The notes under the pieces: generated by a model
Database searches by the model: none
What the model saw: the letters and a program-made list of their open reading frames with translations, nothing else
What the model was told of the DNA's origin: nothing
In this document: piece after piece, positions 44,621-56,850 of the stretch
Layout: every line of letters starts with the position of its first letter
Position numbering within the stretch: the first letter of the stretch is position 1
Source: Leptodactylus fallax
Taxonomy: Eukaryota; Chordata; Amphibia; Anura; Leptodactylidae
NCBI GenBank assembly: GCA_947044405.1
Contig: CAMRHE010000457.1
Location: forward strand, 918,001 to 982,000
Length of the DNA: 64,000 nt
Direction: 5' to 3'
Program-made: the position numbers and the translations under genes

Positions 44621-46206
44621 AGTGGGGAAAAAAAAAGTATTTAGTCAGCCATCAATTGTGCAAGTTCTCCCACTTAAAAAGATGAGGCCGGCCTGTAATT
44701 GTCATCATAGGTAGACCTCAACAATGAGAGACAAAATGAGAAAACAAATCCAGAAAATCACATTGTCTGATTTTGAAAGAATTTATTTGAAAATTATGGT
44801 GGAAAATAAGTATTTGGTCACCTACAAACAAGCAAGATTTCTGGCTCACAGACCTGTAACTTCTTCTTTAAGAGGCTCCTCTGTCCTCCACTCATTACCT
44901 GTAGTAATGGCTCCTGTTTGACATTGTTATCAGTATAAAAGACACCTGTCCACAACGTCAAACAGTCACACTCCAAACTCCACTATGGTGAAGACCAAAG
45001 AGCTGTGGAAGGACACCAGAAACAAAATGGTAGACCTGCACCAGGCTGGGAAGACTGAATCTGCAATAGGCAAGCAGCTTGGTGTGAAGAAATCAACTGT
45101 GGTAGCAATAATTAGAGAATGGAAGACATATAAGACCACTGATAATATCCCTCCATCAGGGGCTCCACGCAAGATCTCACCCCGTGGGGTCAAAATGATC
45201 ACAAGAATGGTGAGCAAAAATCCCAGAACCACACGGGGGGACCTAGTGAATGACCTGCAGAAAGCTGGGACTAACGTAACAAAGGCTACCGTCAGTAACA
45301 CACTACACCGCCAGGGACTCAGATCCTGCAGTGCCAGACGTGTCCCCCTGCTTAAGCCAGTACATATCCGGGCCCGTCTGAAGTTTGCTAGAGAGCATTT
45401 GGATGTTCCAGAAGAGTATTGGGAGAATGTCATATGGTCAGATGAAACCAAAGTAGAACTGTTTGGTAGAAACACAACTTGTCGTGTTTGGAGGAGAGTG
45501 AATGCTGAGTTGTATCCAAAGAATACCATACCTACTGTGAAGCATGGGGGGGCAACATCATGCTTTGGGGCTGTTTCTCTCTAAGGGACCAGGACGACTG
45601 ATCCGTGTACATGAAAGAATGAATGGGGCCATGTATCGTGAGATTTTGAGTGCAAACCTCCTTCCATCAGCAAGGGCATTGAAGATGAAACGTGGCTGGG
45701 TCTTTCAGCATGACAATGATCCCAAGCACACCGCCAGGGCACCAAAGGAGTGGCTTTGTAAGAAGCATTTCAAGGTCTTGGAGAGGCCTAGCCAGTCTCC
45801 AGATCTCAACCCCATAGAAAACCTTTGGAGGGATTTGAAAGTCCGTGTTGCCCAGCGACAGCCCCAAAACATCCCTGCCCCCTGCATGGAGGAATGGGCC
45901 AACATACCAGCAACAGTGTGTGCCAACCTTGTGAAGACTTACAGAAAACGTTTGACCTCTGTCATTGCCAACAAAGGAGATATAACAAAGTATTGAGATG
46001 AATTTTTGTTATTGACCAAATGCTTATTTTCCACCATAATTTGCAAATAAATTCTTTCAAAATCAGACAATGATTTTCTGGATTTGTTTTCTCATTTTGT
46101 CTCTCATAGTTGAGGTCTACCTATGATGACAATTACAGGTCGGCCTCATCTTTTTAAGTGGGAGAACTTGCACAATTGGTGACTGACTAATTACTTTTTT
46201 TTCCCC

Positions 46207-46210
<4 letters not shown>
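44621..46210 (+). mobile_element. Tc1-type transposon, nearly complete, TA target
   Basis: Inverted ends of about 200 bp: 'agtggggaaaaaaaaagtat' at the left and its near-reverse complement 'actttttttttccccactt' at the right, flanked by TA. Both ends contain 'caagttctcccacttaaaaa' or its complement. It sits in the D3-D2 intron of unit D. It encodes one transposase (44985-45996) with two small frame errors. Confidence 0.92.
44985..45996 (+). pseudogene. Tc1 transposase (DD34E), inactivated by two frame errors
   Basis: The N-terminal paired helix-turn-helix region ([20 protein letters not shown], then [10 protein letters not shown]) binds the inverted ends. The first catalytic Asp is in [12 protein letters not shown] (residue 153), the second in [11 protein letters not shown] and the Glu in [14 protein letters not shown], giving the DD34E triad. 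The frame is lost at a G-run near 45546-45552 and again near 45578-45584, so the short segment coding for the NIMLWGCFS region is in a third frame. Otherwise the protein is full length for Tc1 (about 340 residues) and ends at TGA 45994-45996. It is likely inactive but recently so. Confidence 0.9.
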
Positions 46211-46244
<34 letters not shown>

Positions 46245-46652
46245 GATAATGATATGGCTCTGACTACCTTGTCTCAGTCTACACAGCAAAGCATCAGTTT
46301 TTCAGTATTCAGATTTCTAACAGAATTAGTCTATTGTGTCTGCTAAAGTGTTGAACCAAAATAATTCAGGATGGTTTTTAAGCAGGTTATAACAACAAAA
46401 ATCCTTAATAATATGTTTAAAGTAAAATCTGATTTACATATTTTCCGATGAAATAATTTAATAATTACATGGTCTGTATGGTAAGGGCTGCCCTCTGGCT
46501 GTAGAATTGGACATTACATTCAGTGACTGTATTTGTTCTTCACTTTCTTGTATAGTTGTGGTCACAGAATGACGACTAATACTTTATAATATTATTATAA
46601 TAATATTGCCCAAATTGAGTCCATTACTATTATATATAACCAGTCACCTTAC

Positions 46653-47003
46653 CTATAGCAATAACCTCAGTGCCATGTACGGATGAAACCTCCTTCTCAT
46701 TCCTTAGTTTTGTCCTCACTTTGCAGCAGTATTGCTTCATGTCCTCTGATGTTGCTTTGTATATCTTTAATGACAGATCCCGAGGAAAATCCACCACTGA
46801 CCATCGTCCTCTAATCTGTGACTTGTTCCTCTCATTCCATGTCTCATTTTTTTCATTATTTTGAGTACACACATCATCTCTGCCCATAGTCCAGGTGACC
46901 TCTTCTATCTGATCAGAATCTTTATAGTGAACTAAACATGGTATAGTGATGTCTTCTCCAACCATGGCCGGAACCACATCCGTCTGTTCTACTGAAAATT
47001 CAT
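46653..47003 (-). CDS. Unit D, V-type Ig exon D2, intact
   Basis: A 351-nt exon with acceptor cctgcag and donor GTAAGGTG, phase 1 at both ends. It encodes a V-set domain: EFSVEQTDVVPAMVGEDITIP then Cys, the core Trp in EEVTWTMG, a third Cys in GRDDVC, VVDFPRDLSLKI, and KQYCCKVR with adjacent Cys. The four cysteines allow the second disulfide seen in TIM, CD300 and PILR-type V domains. A D before the YCC is replaced by KQ-flanked SEDMKQ. It is the only D2 of the three without a stop. Because D1 and D3 of the same unit are frameshifted, a signal-D2-membrane product is the only full-length option for unit D. Confidence 0.83.
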
Positions 47004-47045
47004 CTGCAGGGAACAGGAAAAACATCACATAGATAATAAACCAAT

Positions 47046-47915
47046 CAGTATGCCCCTCCTCCTATAGGGTGATACAGACAGAAGGGAGCTATGAGTCTGC
47101 CCCTCCTCCTATAGGGCGATACAGACAGAAGGGAGCTATGAGTCTGCTCATCCTCCTATAGGGCGATACAGACAGAAGGGAGCTATGAGTCTGCCCCTCC
47201 TCCTATAGGGTGATACAGACAGAAGGGAGTTATGAGTCTGCCCCTCCTCCTATAGGGTGATACAGACAGAAGGGAGCTATGAGTCTGCTCCTCCTCCTAT
47301 AGGGCGATACAGACAGAAGGGAGCTATGAGTCTGCCCCTCCTTCTATAGGGTGATGCAGACAGAAGGGAGCTATGAGTCTGCCCCTACTCCTATAGGGTG
47401 ATACAGACAGAAGGGAGCTATGAGTCTGCCCCTCCTCCTATAGGGTGATACAGACAGAAGGGAGCTATGAGTCTGCTCCTCCTCCTATAGGGTGATACAG
47501 ACAGAAGGGAGCTATGAGTCTGCTCCTCCTCCTATAGGGCGATACAGACAGAAGGGAGCTATGAGTCTGCCCCTCATCCTATAGGGTGATACAGACAGAA
47601 GGGAGCTATGAGTCTGCCCCTCCTCCTATAGGGTGATACAGAAGGGAGCTATGAGTCTGCCCCTCCTCCTATAGGGCGATACAGACAGAAGGGAGCTATG
47701 AGTCTGCCCCTCCTGCTATAGGGTGATACAGACAGAAGGGAGCTATGAGTCTGCCCCTCCTCCTATAAGGTGATACAGACAGAAGGGAGCTATGAGTCTG
47801 CCCCTCCTCCAATAGGGTGATACAGACAGAAGGGAGCTATGAGTCTGCCCCTCCTCCTATAGGGTGATACAGACAGAAGGGAGCTGTGAGTCTGCTCCTC
47901 CTCCTATAGGGTGAT
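47046..47915 (+). repeat. 47-bp minisatellite, first block in unit D (~18 copies)
   Basis: Same monomer as in units A and B. The array continues at 48584-48815 after a solo LTR insertion. Confidence 0.93.
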
Positions 47916-48583
47916 TGTAACGTCCTTACCTGTCCGGGCTTTGGCGCCGTTCTCCGGGCACTCACTGCGGCGCAGGAGGCATGCCCGGTTGTGATTCTTT
48001 CCTTTGGGTTTTTCTTGTATTGTCTGAACACTGTCCTATTCCCTCACCTCCTTAATTGATTTTCCACCACGCCCTTCTCCTTTACCTTGCTCTCCCCCTG
48101 CTCCTCTAAGAGTTAACTTTAGTCCTGCCTTTGTGATTGACAGCCTATCCTCGTATCAAGTCTGGGGCGGGTTCTTTCTCCCTATTTATTGTTTGCTCAC
48201 TTTCCTATTGGCGCCTGTTATTGCATTTCTCTTACTGGCTATACTCCTTGTTCCTTGTTACCTGCTCTTCTGATTTTCTGACCACTGGCTTACCTTTGAC
48301 TATTCTCTTGGATTTTGATTCTGTACTGCATTGCTCGATTGTTACCGACCCCTTGGCTAGCTGACCTCTCTTTGTTGTTGTGCGTCTTGTCTGTGTTCTG
48401 TGTTGTCACTTATTATAAGGAGGGATTGTCGACCAGTTGCTGGCTGTCACCTAGGACAGATCAGGCAAGTTAGCCAGGGACAGTGGGGGGGATTCAGCTT
48501 AGGGTCCACTGTCTTGTTGTGCCCCTCCCCCTTAAGTTCTCCAGCAGCTACTGGGGAATTGCTTCTCTAGTGATTCCCTTACA
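47916..48583. mobile_element. Solo LTR, 668 bp, inserted in the minisatellite (GTGAT duplication)
   Basis: Starts TGTAACGTCC and ends CCCTTACA, with GTGAT on both sides (47911-47915, 48584-48588); removing it and one GTGAT restores a normal minisatellite monomer. The 5-bp duplication and TGT...ACA ends are those of LTR retroelements. No internal region, primer site or coding sequence is left. The class (Ty3-like or endogenous retroviral) cannot be told from the LTR alone. Confidence 0.87.
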
Positions 48584-48815
48584 GTGATACAGACAGAAGG
48601 GAGCTATGAGTCTGCTCCTCCTCCTATAGGGTGATACAGACAGAAGGGAGCTATGAGTCTGCCCCTCCTCCTATAGGGTGATACAGACAGAAGGGAGCAA
48701 TGAGTCTGCCCCCTCCTCCTATAGGGTGATACAGACAGAAGGGAGCTATGAGTCTGCTCCTCCTCCTATAGGGCGATACAGACAGAAGGGAGCTATGAGT
48801 CTGCCCCTCTTCCTT
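48584..48815 (+). repeat. 47-bp minisatellite, second block in unit D (~5 copies)
   Basis: Continuation of the array interrupted by the solo LTR. Confidence 0.93.
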
Positions 48816-48821
48816 CTACAT

Positions 48822-49590
48822 CCCATCAATATTTGGTTTGACCTTTGCCCTTTAGAGGAGGAGTCCTGGAAGTGATGATATGGCCCTACAGATATAGCCC
48901 TGATCTCATCATCATCCAGTCTGTCTGGGATGACATGAAGAGACAGAAGGATTGGAGCAAGCCTACATCCACAGAAGATCTGTGCTTAGTTCTCCAAGAT
49001 GGCGAGAACAACCTTTCTGCCCAGTTCTGCCAAAAACTGTCCAATACGAAGAAAAATTCTCGCCATCTTCCATTCTCTTCGGTAAGGTCATGTGTCCGGG
49101 GTCACCGCTGAGGTCTGTGATTGGTCCTCAGAAGTGGTATGGACACCCAGAGCAACATGTGACGCTGGTGGCCCAATCACAGGCCTCAGTGGTGACCCCG
49201 TGCACATGATATCACCAGCATCGAACACTGCAAGGAGGCCCAAAAGAGGTAACAGAAGGTCAGTATGACTGTTTTTTTTCATTTTTTTCAACTCCCCTAG
49301 GCCTCCACCTCTTATACTTTGGTCTGAAGAGACCCCATAGTATAATAATTTACCGCAATTAATGGGACGGCAGCCATATTTGATCATCCAATATGAATCC
49401 CCAGTTGTTTAGTTCTTTTAATTTAAAAACTGAACAATTTGGGATATTCGAGTTACATCCGGTTGGGGCAAACCGGTTTGCCCATCTCTAGTTATAACAC
49501 TTCTGTTTAAAAAAAACATTCTTACTCAGCAGTATTTTTCCATACATACTGAAAACTTTTGCACAACACTGTAGAATAAGCATAGCATTC
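48822..49590 (+). mobile_element. Tc1-type fossil, 3' part, split by a MITE
   Basis: 'cccatcaatatttggtttga' and a transposase C-terminus (48845-49060: YSPDLIIIQSVWDDMKRQKDW, holding the decayed third catalytic block) are followed, after a ~0.4-kb insertion (49080-49494), by the end sequence 'acttttgcacaacactgta'. The same family is at 58010-58738. Long dead. Confidence 0.75.
49080..49494. repeat. Dispersed MITE-like family (copy 4) inside the Tc1 fossil
   Basis: Contains 'cttatactttggtctgaaga', 'gaccccatagtataataatt' and the end 'ggcaaaccggtttgcccatc'. Tc1 sequence lies on both sides, so it arrived after the Tc1. Confidence 0.65.
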
Positions 49591-49600
49591 AGTACTTTAC

Positions 49601-49992
49601 CTTTAAACTGTAGAAATGTTCCAGGACGATTCTGCCATTGTGCTTTTTGTCCTCCATTTATTTCTATTCTACAGCAGAATATGGCGCGGTCCGTCCTCCG
49701 CAGATCACTGATGGTAATCACTGCCCTTCCCTCTTTAATGGAGGTTCCCACCTGGGAAATTCTTCCTTTATAGTCCTCATGTGTCCAGCCATTTGTGTGA
49801 CGATAGATGACGTCTCCATTTTCACAACAATCTCCCAAACCTTTTTTCCAGAACACTGTCACTTCTACAGGTCTATCCTTCTGCCCTGGATAGGTGAAGT
49901 TACATGGGATAGTCACAGACCCCTTTTTTCTACAATGATGGTTCCTCGCTGCTTCGTACAGAACGTCTTCTCTTTATCTTGACAGCTTCCAC
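49601..49992 (-). pseudogene. Unit D, V-type Ig exon D1 (PILR-like), one-base deletion
   Basis: This is a 392-nt exon with good acceptor and donor. The domain reads VTIPCNFTYPGQ, VTVFWKKGLGDCCENG, NGWTHEDYKGRISQVG, AVITISDLRRTDRAIFCCRIE, and a G strand NRPGTFLQFK. Upstream, the leader strand GTIIVEKRG is in another frame: one G is missing in the A/G run near 49919-49926 relative to unit B, so the exon is one base short of a multiple of three. In the downstream frame the upstream codons include a stop. This is a homopolymer-type lesion, so a sequencing error cannot be excluded. Similar to PILR or related paired V receptors; ligand unknown. Confidence 0.8.
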
Positions 49993-50461
49993 CTAAAAAA
50001 ACACACATCTCATGAATATACAGTGATTACAAAGGTGGTGGGGGGATTCATCAAGACGGGGTTACCTGCAAATCTGCAACAGAAACTTACTTTCTTCTAA
50101 GACTACAAAAACATCTTGATGGCTGAACCAGTTTGCTATGAAATTATCTATCTGCTATATAACGTGATGACTTTTATATAGCAGAATTGATATGTGCCCA
50201 TTATTTTTACCACTAGAGGGCACTTTAGAACATGGCTGTGCCTACTGTTTGCTGTAAACCCGAGTTCATGAGTTTATTAACCCCCTCAACACAACGTTAA
50301 GTAGATGTTCTTCATCTGCGACGGTTACTAAACACAATATGTAATACATTTATGTCATTCTGATGGAATGGACACAGAAGGGATCTTAATCATGGTCTTA
50401 GAATTAGGTAAATCCAGCCTCAGATGAAGAACATCACACGACAAACTCCACCAAGTCATTA
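49993..50461. other. Signal-D1 intron of unit D, non-coding
   Basis: Around 50185-50230 matches unit B near 34240. No other feature is recognised. Confidence 0.5.
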
Positions 50462-50463
50462 TA

Positions 50464-51398
<935 letters not shown>

Positions 51399-51409
51399 TA
51401 TTTGCCAGA

Positions 51410-52560
51410 AATGAAACCAAAATGGAAAAGCCACGTGGGCAAACTAAGTTCCCCCAATGAGTCAGTAGTTTGTAGAACCTCCTTTACAACAATAATTTGA
51501 AGTCCTGGTTTTCTGGATGACTTTATCAGTCTCTCATATCTTCTGGAGGAATTTTGGCCAACTCTTCTTTAGGACACTTCTTCAGTTCATTGAGTTTTAT
51601 GGTCATTTCCTTCTAGCTCTCTTACAGTCTTATCACAGCATTTTAACTGGGTTGAGTTCTGGGCTGTGACTGGGACGTGACAACACCACAACTCTTCTTG
51701 TTTTCAATCATTCTGTTATATATTTGCTGCTGTGCTTGGGATCATTGTCCTGTTACATGACCCAGTTTGGGCTAAGTTTTAGCTGTTGGATAAATGGTCT
51801 CACATGTGACTCTAGAATACTTTGGTATATGGAGGAGATTGTGGTGTCCAGGTCCTGGGGCCTCAAAACATGTCCAAATCATCAACTTTCCTGCATCATG
51901 CTTGACAGTAGATATGGGGTGTTTGTGTTGATATTCTTTATGGAATTCGCCAAATGTGGTGCTGTGAATTATGGCCAAACATCTCTACTATGGGCTTCAC
52001 AAAGTTGAATCTAAACAAACCAAAATACTTCTCGAACAATCTTCACTTTGGTCCTTGTTCCAGAAGGCTTGTGGTTTGTTCAGATGCAACTTTGTAAATT
52101 TAAGCCATGCTGCAATGTTCTTTTTGGCAAGATGAAGCTTTCTCCTGACAACCCTTCCACAAAAGCCATACTTGTTTGGTCTTTTTCCAATTGTACCATC
52201 ATGAACTTGAACATTTATCATACCAACTGAGGCTTGTAAATTCTGAGATGTGATTTTTTTTGCAATTTCCCTGAGCATTGGTCTGATCTTGGAGGCAATT
52301 TGCTGGGATTTCAACTTCTGGAAAAATAAACTGTCTTGAATGTTTTGCACTGGTGGCAAACCTTTCTTACTGTAGAAGAGTGAACTTCGAATTGATTGGA
52401 AATGGCCTTACAACCCTCTCTAGATTAATGGGCAGCAAAAATTGCTTCTCTAAGATCATTGCTGATGTTGTTCCTCCTTGGCATTGTATTAACAAATGCT
52501 TGAATGCTCCTAATTTCACCATTTACTTCTAGAAAGAGTTAATAAAAATGAATCAATCAA
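51410..52560 (-). mobile_element. Old Tc1-type transposon, minus strand, decayed
   Basis: On the minus strand a transposase can be followed in pieces: QASVGMINVQVHDGTIGKRPNKYGF, VVRRKLHLAKKNIAAWLKFTKLHL (52359-51997) and STVKHDAGKLMIWTCFEAPGPGH (51978-51772), then remnants of the third block near 51640-51440. The plus strand shows the familiar 'cagtctctcatatcttctgg' and 'cttgggatcattgtcctgtt' of fish and frog Tc1 copies. Several stops and deletions. A third distinct Tc1 lineage in unit D. Confidence 0.8.
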
Positions 52561-53305
52561 TATGTACTCTAAAATTGTACCAATGATAAATACAACTCAT
52601 CGCACAAAAAAAACTTCATATAGGTGCTTAGATGGAAACAAGAATATCATGGCTAATGGTCAGTAACCCCTTTGGAATTAGCACCATAGTAAAATATTAG
52701 AGTGATCATACTGTTAAAGCACAGCATTGTAATAGTACGGCTCTGAGATGTAGCAGGCACAAATAGAATATAAAATTATTTTTTCTACAGGATGAACACT
52801 GTAACGGAATAAAAATCACAATGCCTGAATCAACATTTTTGGCCACTTTGCTTCCCAAATTTTTTTTAGGAAATATCATTAAAAAGTCATATCAAAATTG
52901 TATCAGTAAAAACTGCAGCTCATCCCACAAAAAATGGGCACTCCCACATCTACACAGACTGAAATCTAAGAGTTATAGGTGTCAGAATATTGGGAGGCAA
53001 AACTGATTTTGTTTTTTAAGAAAGTTATTTTGTGTTAGTGGTAAAACAATAAGTATATAAATTTGTCTTCGCTGATCCATGGAATAAAGGCAAAAGGTCA
53101 TTTTTACTGCACAGTGAAAACCGTAAATCAAGACCTAAAAATCAATGATGCAAATTACTCCCCCGCCACTCAATTTTGTGGCTCAAATAGTTTTGTTTCT
53201 GTTCTGTAGCACATTCTATGGAACAGTAAATAATTCCATTAAAAATATAACTTATGCCATAGAAAACAAGTTATCTTGGAAATGTAAAAATAAAAAAAAA
53301 TAAGA
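52561..53305. other. Non-coding, nothing recognised
   Basis: AT-rich sequence with poly(A)-like tracts. No repeat ends or coding frame recognised. Confidence 0.45.
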
Positions 53306-54262
53306 CTTTAGAAAGGTGGGAAGGAAGAATGAAATAGAGAAGTAAAAAAAATTGCAGATATTAGTGTGGAGAAGTAGACCTGCTTTGCAGAGGTGAGTAC
53401 ATTCTTGAATGTGAGTACTGCCTCTTTATCCCTAAGGAAGTCCTCCTGGGAGTGGCTTTTCTTCCAGAGACGTTCTGCAACCTGTGAGGCACGTCTCAGT
53501 TTTTTGGTCAGGTCAGTGTCCCAGGCCTGCCTATTGATCGGTTGGGCTCTGGTGTGAGTGAAGGGGGCCACAGAGTCAAGGGCTGAAGTGATGGTGGTAT
53601 TGTAGAAGTCAGCAGCGGTATCTGCGTCCTGGAGTGAGGATATGTCAGCAAGCGGTCAGAGAGAGACTGAGAGCGTGCAGATGTCCAGGCGATTAAGATT
53701 TCTGCGGGGGCGTGTTGGTTTAGGTATTGGAGGGTCTATTACAGAGGAGAGAGCAGAGAATGTCAGCAGGTTGTTGTCAGAGAGCGTGGACAGAGAGTTA
53801 GAGAGGTTGACTAGAGGGCAGAGGCGGGTCAATATAAGGTCCAGTGTGTGCCCCTTTGTGTGGGTGGCAGAGGAGGACCATTGAGAGAGACCAAAGGAGG
53901 TAGTGAGTGATAGGAGACTGGAAGCGGAGGGGTGGTTTGTGTTAATGGGGATGTTGAAATCACCCATGATGATGGTGGGGGTGCCAGTGGATAGGAAGTG
54001 CATTAGCTGGGTGGTGAAGTGGTCAATAAAGGCAGCGGTAGGTCCTGGTGGTCAATATATAACGGCCAGTTGGAGGTTGGAGGGCGAGTAAATGCAAACA
54101 GAGTGCACTTCAAAGGAGGGGAAGGCGAGAGCAGGTAACGGTTGGATTGGGACAAAGGAGCAATTGTCAGACAGGAGTACGTCTACACCACTGCCAGGTT
54201 TATTGTTGGGGTGGGGAGTGTGCGAGAATTGTAGATACCACCTCCATAGGAGAGGGCAGGAG
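53306..54262 (-). mobile_element. L2-like LINE fragment with endonuclease domain
   Basis: On the minus strand, in order: GSGVDVLLSDNCSFVPIQPL and FEVHSVCIYSPSNLQLAVIY (54339-54052), PTIIMGDFNIPIN (about 53990) with the catalytic Asp/Asn of apurinic-type endonucleases, THTKGHTLDLILTR, LSDNNLLTF where the catalytic SDH is changed to SDN, and PINRQAWDTDLTKKLRRASQ (53571-53308). The RT is missing: the copy is truncated on both sides. Probably the same family as the RT fragment at 33066-34240, but the two do not overlap. Confidence 0.82.
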
Positions 54263-54264
54263 GG

Positions 54265-54530
54265 GGAGTTGGTATCTACAACACAATACACAATAGCTTC
54301 TACAGTGTAATATATAATACTTCCTACAACACAAAACACAATAGTGCGTGCAATACATTATGTAATAGAGTCTACAAATTAAAGTGCAATAGTGTCTACA
54401 ACACAATACACAATATATCTATAACACATTACATAATATAATACACAACACAATATATAATAGTATCTACAACACAATGCACAATAGTGTCTACAACACA
54501 ATACACTATAGTGTCTATTTCCACTATTTC
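54265..54530 (+). repeat. Degenerate ~24-27 bp tandem repeat
   Basis: Repeats of 'tctacaacacaatacacaat' followed by 'agtg', with many indels. About ten copies. Confidence 0.8.
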
Positions 54531-54784
54531 TTACATTATACATTATCACTTATTACTTCTCGGACAATAGCCATGGCCTCCAGACAAGGGTCCATCAGGG
54601 GCAAGCAGGAATACGGGAGGTCATACAGATTTATTCTTACCATGAACACACATAGATGGGAACATCCAAATTACTAATAATTCAGAAAGATCAATGAGAA
54701 ATGCCAGTAAGTTGCTTGAAAGCCTCTAAACTAAGACAAGCTACTGTATCACAACACATAGGACACACCACTCGTATCACTGAC

Positions 54785-54827
54785 CTTGGATGGCGAAGAA
54801 CAGCAGAAGGAGACGTGTAGCTTCCAT
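54785..54827 (-). CDS. Unit D, signal-peptide exon
   Basis: The ATG at 54827-54825 starts MEATRLLLLFFAIQ plus one base, followed by donor GTCAGTGATAC, phase 1. The length (43 nt), donor and position match unit B's signal exon, while the peptide is more diverged but keeps a hydrophobic core. Splicing to D2 at 47003 keeps frame (G+AT gives Asp). The conserved TGTGGTT box is upstream at 54913. Confidence 0.7.
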
Positions 54828-54912
54828 GACTGACAATGTTACTTACTGACTGCCTTTCATTCTTCATATATGGGTGTGAGAAAGAGAAAGTCATTTCCTT
54901 TATAACACAATG

Positions 54913-54927
54913 TGTGGTTGAAAGTTC
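54913..54927 (+). promoter_or_regulatory. Conserved TGTGGTTGAAAGTTC box, unit D (RUNX-like)
   Basis: One substitution from the unit A and B 15-mer, about 85 bp upstream of the ATG. The rest of this flank is much less similar, so the box stands out. Confidence 0.5.
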
Positions 54928-55456
54928 TGCTCCTTAGTTCTCTTTGAAATCTGGAAATGTATGTACACTGAGCACATTTTTTTAAAGATGTTCTCCAGGG
55001 ATTTAGACCCATTTTGTCTGATTGTAATGTACTGTAAAAAGTTGTTTATTATACTCTAGGTTTTCTTTAGGCACAATAGTATACTAAATGGAGATAGGGA
55101 AAGGGCTTAAGGCAGTCACTGAATATTAACTTCTTCTGGGACCTTTAAGTAGTGAACCCTTGGGTTTCTGAATGGTTCCAACCTTGGGTCATGTGTTTGG
55201 AACCAACATCTGAACCTCCTCTCCTATGTTCACAGGTAGTTACCTGGGCAATGTGGGCTGGCTTTACTATAGTTTTCCACCCCCCATAGTAGGGGACTGC
55301 CTACAGGAGAGAAGAGAAGAGATGGAGAAACTCAGGGGCCAGGTAGTGGTTTTGATCACATGACCCAGATCATAACCAACGCTGAACTACTGGGTTTGCC
55401 AGTTAAAAGTCCCATAGGAAGTAAGTATTCAAAAGTTTCGTGGAGAACATCTTAAG

Positions 55457-56080
55457 TAGAGATAAGCAAATCGGTTTTCAGCAAACTGGTTTTGACCCAA
55501 AGATTAAAATTGTTCGTTTTTTACCAAATCAAACAATTTGGGATTTGTCTCAAATTGGATTTGTCTCAAACTAAAATGGCCACCGCAACATGCATTGTGG
55601 TTAATTATTATACTTTGGGGTCTCATGAGACTAAAATTGATGGAGGCCCAGGGCAGGTGACAAAAATAAAAAACATTTATGCTCACCTTCTGTTACCTCT
55701 GTTGGGCCTCCTCGAGCCGTCCTGTGCTCTGTCCCTGCCTCTTTGGTGACGTCTGGCGATCTTCTGTGACATCATGCACTCGGGGTCACCGCTAAAGGCT
55801 GTGATTGGGCCTCAGTGGTGACATGAGCACATTGAGCGCCATGACATCACAGAAAATTGGCCAACGCCGTGAGGAGGCAGAGACAGAGAGCTGGATGCCA
55901 CGAGGAGGCCCAAAAGCGGTAATGGAAGGTGAGTATAATTTTTTTTTTTTTGTCACCTCCCCTGAGCCTCCAGCTATTATACTCTGGGGTCTGAAAAGAA
56001 CCTACAGTAGAATAATTTTCGTTCCGGTTCTATCCAAAAAAAGGTTTGACCAAACCAATTTGGGGGATCGCTTCATCTGA
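55457..56080. repeat. Dispersed MITE-like family (copy 5, probably complete)
   Basis: Starts 'agagataagcaaatcggttt' and ends with 'aaaccaatttgggggatcgc' and 'ttcatct', imperfect inverted ends. It contains two core-like segments, 'attatactttggggtctcat' and 'tattatactctggggtctga', and a duplicated CACTCGGGGTCACCGCTAA/GACATCA region. No coding capacity. Confidence 0.6.
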
Positions 56081-56649
56081 ACACTCGTCCTGCTTTTGGT
56101 TATTACACCTTGGAGCCTGAAGAGACCCCAGAGTATGATGAACAATCTTTCAGGGCACATTCAACTTGCACAAAAAAATTTGGTTTCAAAATGAATTTTC
56201 CACTGAAAACGAGTGAATCTTCATAAAACAAATCTTGTGAAATTTCCTAATTTCTAACCAATTTTCTATTAGTAGCATACAGAATGGCTCACATATCTTG
56301 GTGCCACGTAGGACTAAAGAGTCTGGTGTTTGTCTTTCCCAGTGCCATTTCCATAACTTTAAGGTCAAATCCCATGTTCCTCGCTTGTCAACAATTAATT
56401 TCTTCAGTAGAGGATTATGTTCTTCAGGGTTTAGCTTGAGAAGACTTTGTATACGATAAGACCAAGCATCCTATACCTAACTCTATCTTCAGTCTATTGT
56501 CATTCAGTTGATCTGCATTCCCTCTGAACACCTGAGTAATCTGAGATAGACTTGTTATTGGAGACGCACTGCCTGTTAATCTTAAGCCCCATGAACACAG
56601 GAACATCTAGGCTGCAAAATGTGGTTTGTACATTGGACAATATCCTGGT

Positions 56650-56850
56650 CTAAACTCAGTCAGGAGATCAGGACCCCTTGCATCTCAATGATTTACAATG
56701 TTAGGAATCCCTGCTTTCTTGTGGTCCTACTGTCTGCATTATATCTAATCCAGGACAGTAAAGTGACCAGCAGGTAGTGACTCCCAGCATGAAAGATAGC
56801 CATGATGCAAGGAGTCCTGGTCTCCTGACTGAGTTCAGGTCCAGGAAAGG
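56650..56850. repeat. Short foldback repeat
   Basis: 'actcagtcaggagatcagga' near 56654 pairs with 'tcctggtctcctgactgagt' near 56815; the arms are about 32 bp and the loop about 120 bp. Confidence 0.75.

Noticed and set aside
44966..45529. 187-codon minus-strand frame over the Tc1
   Set aside because: Antisense shadow of the transposase, with no motif.
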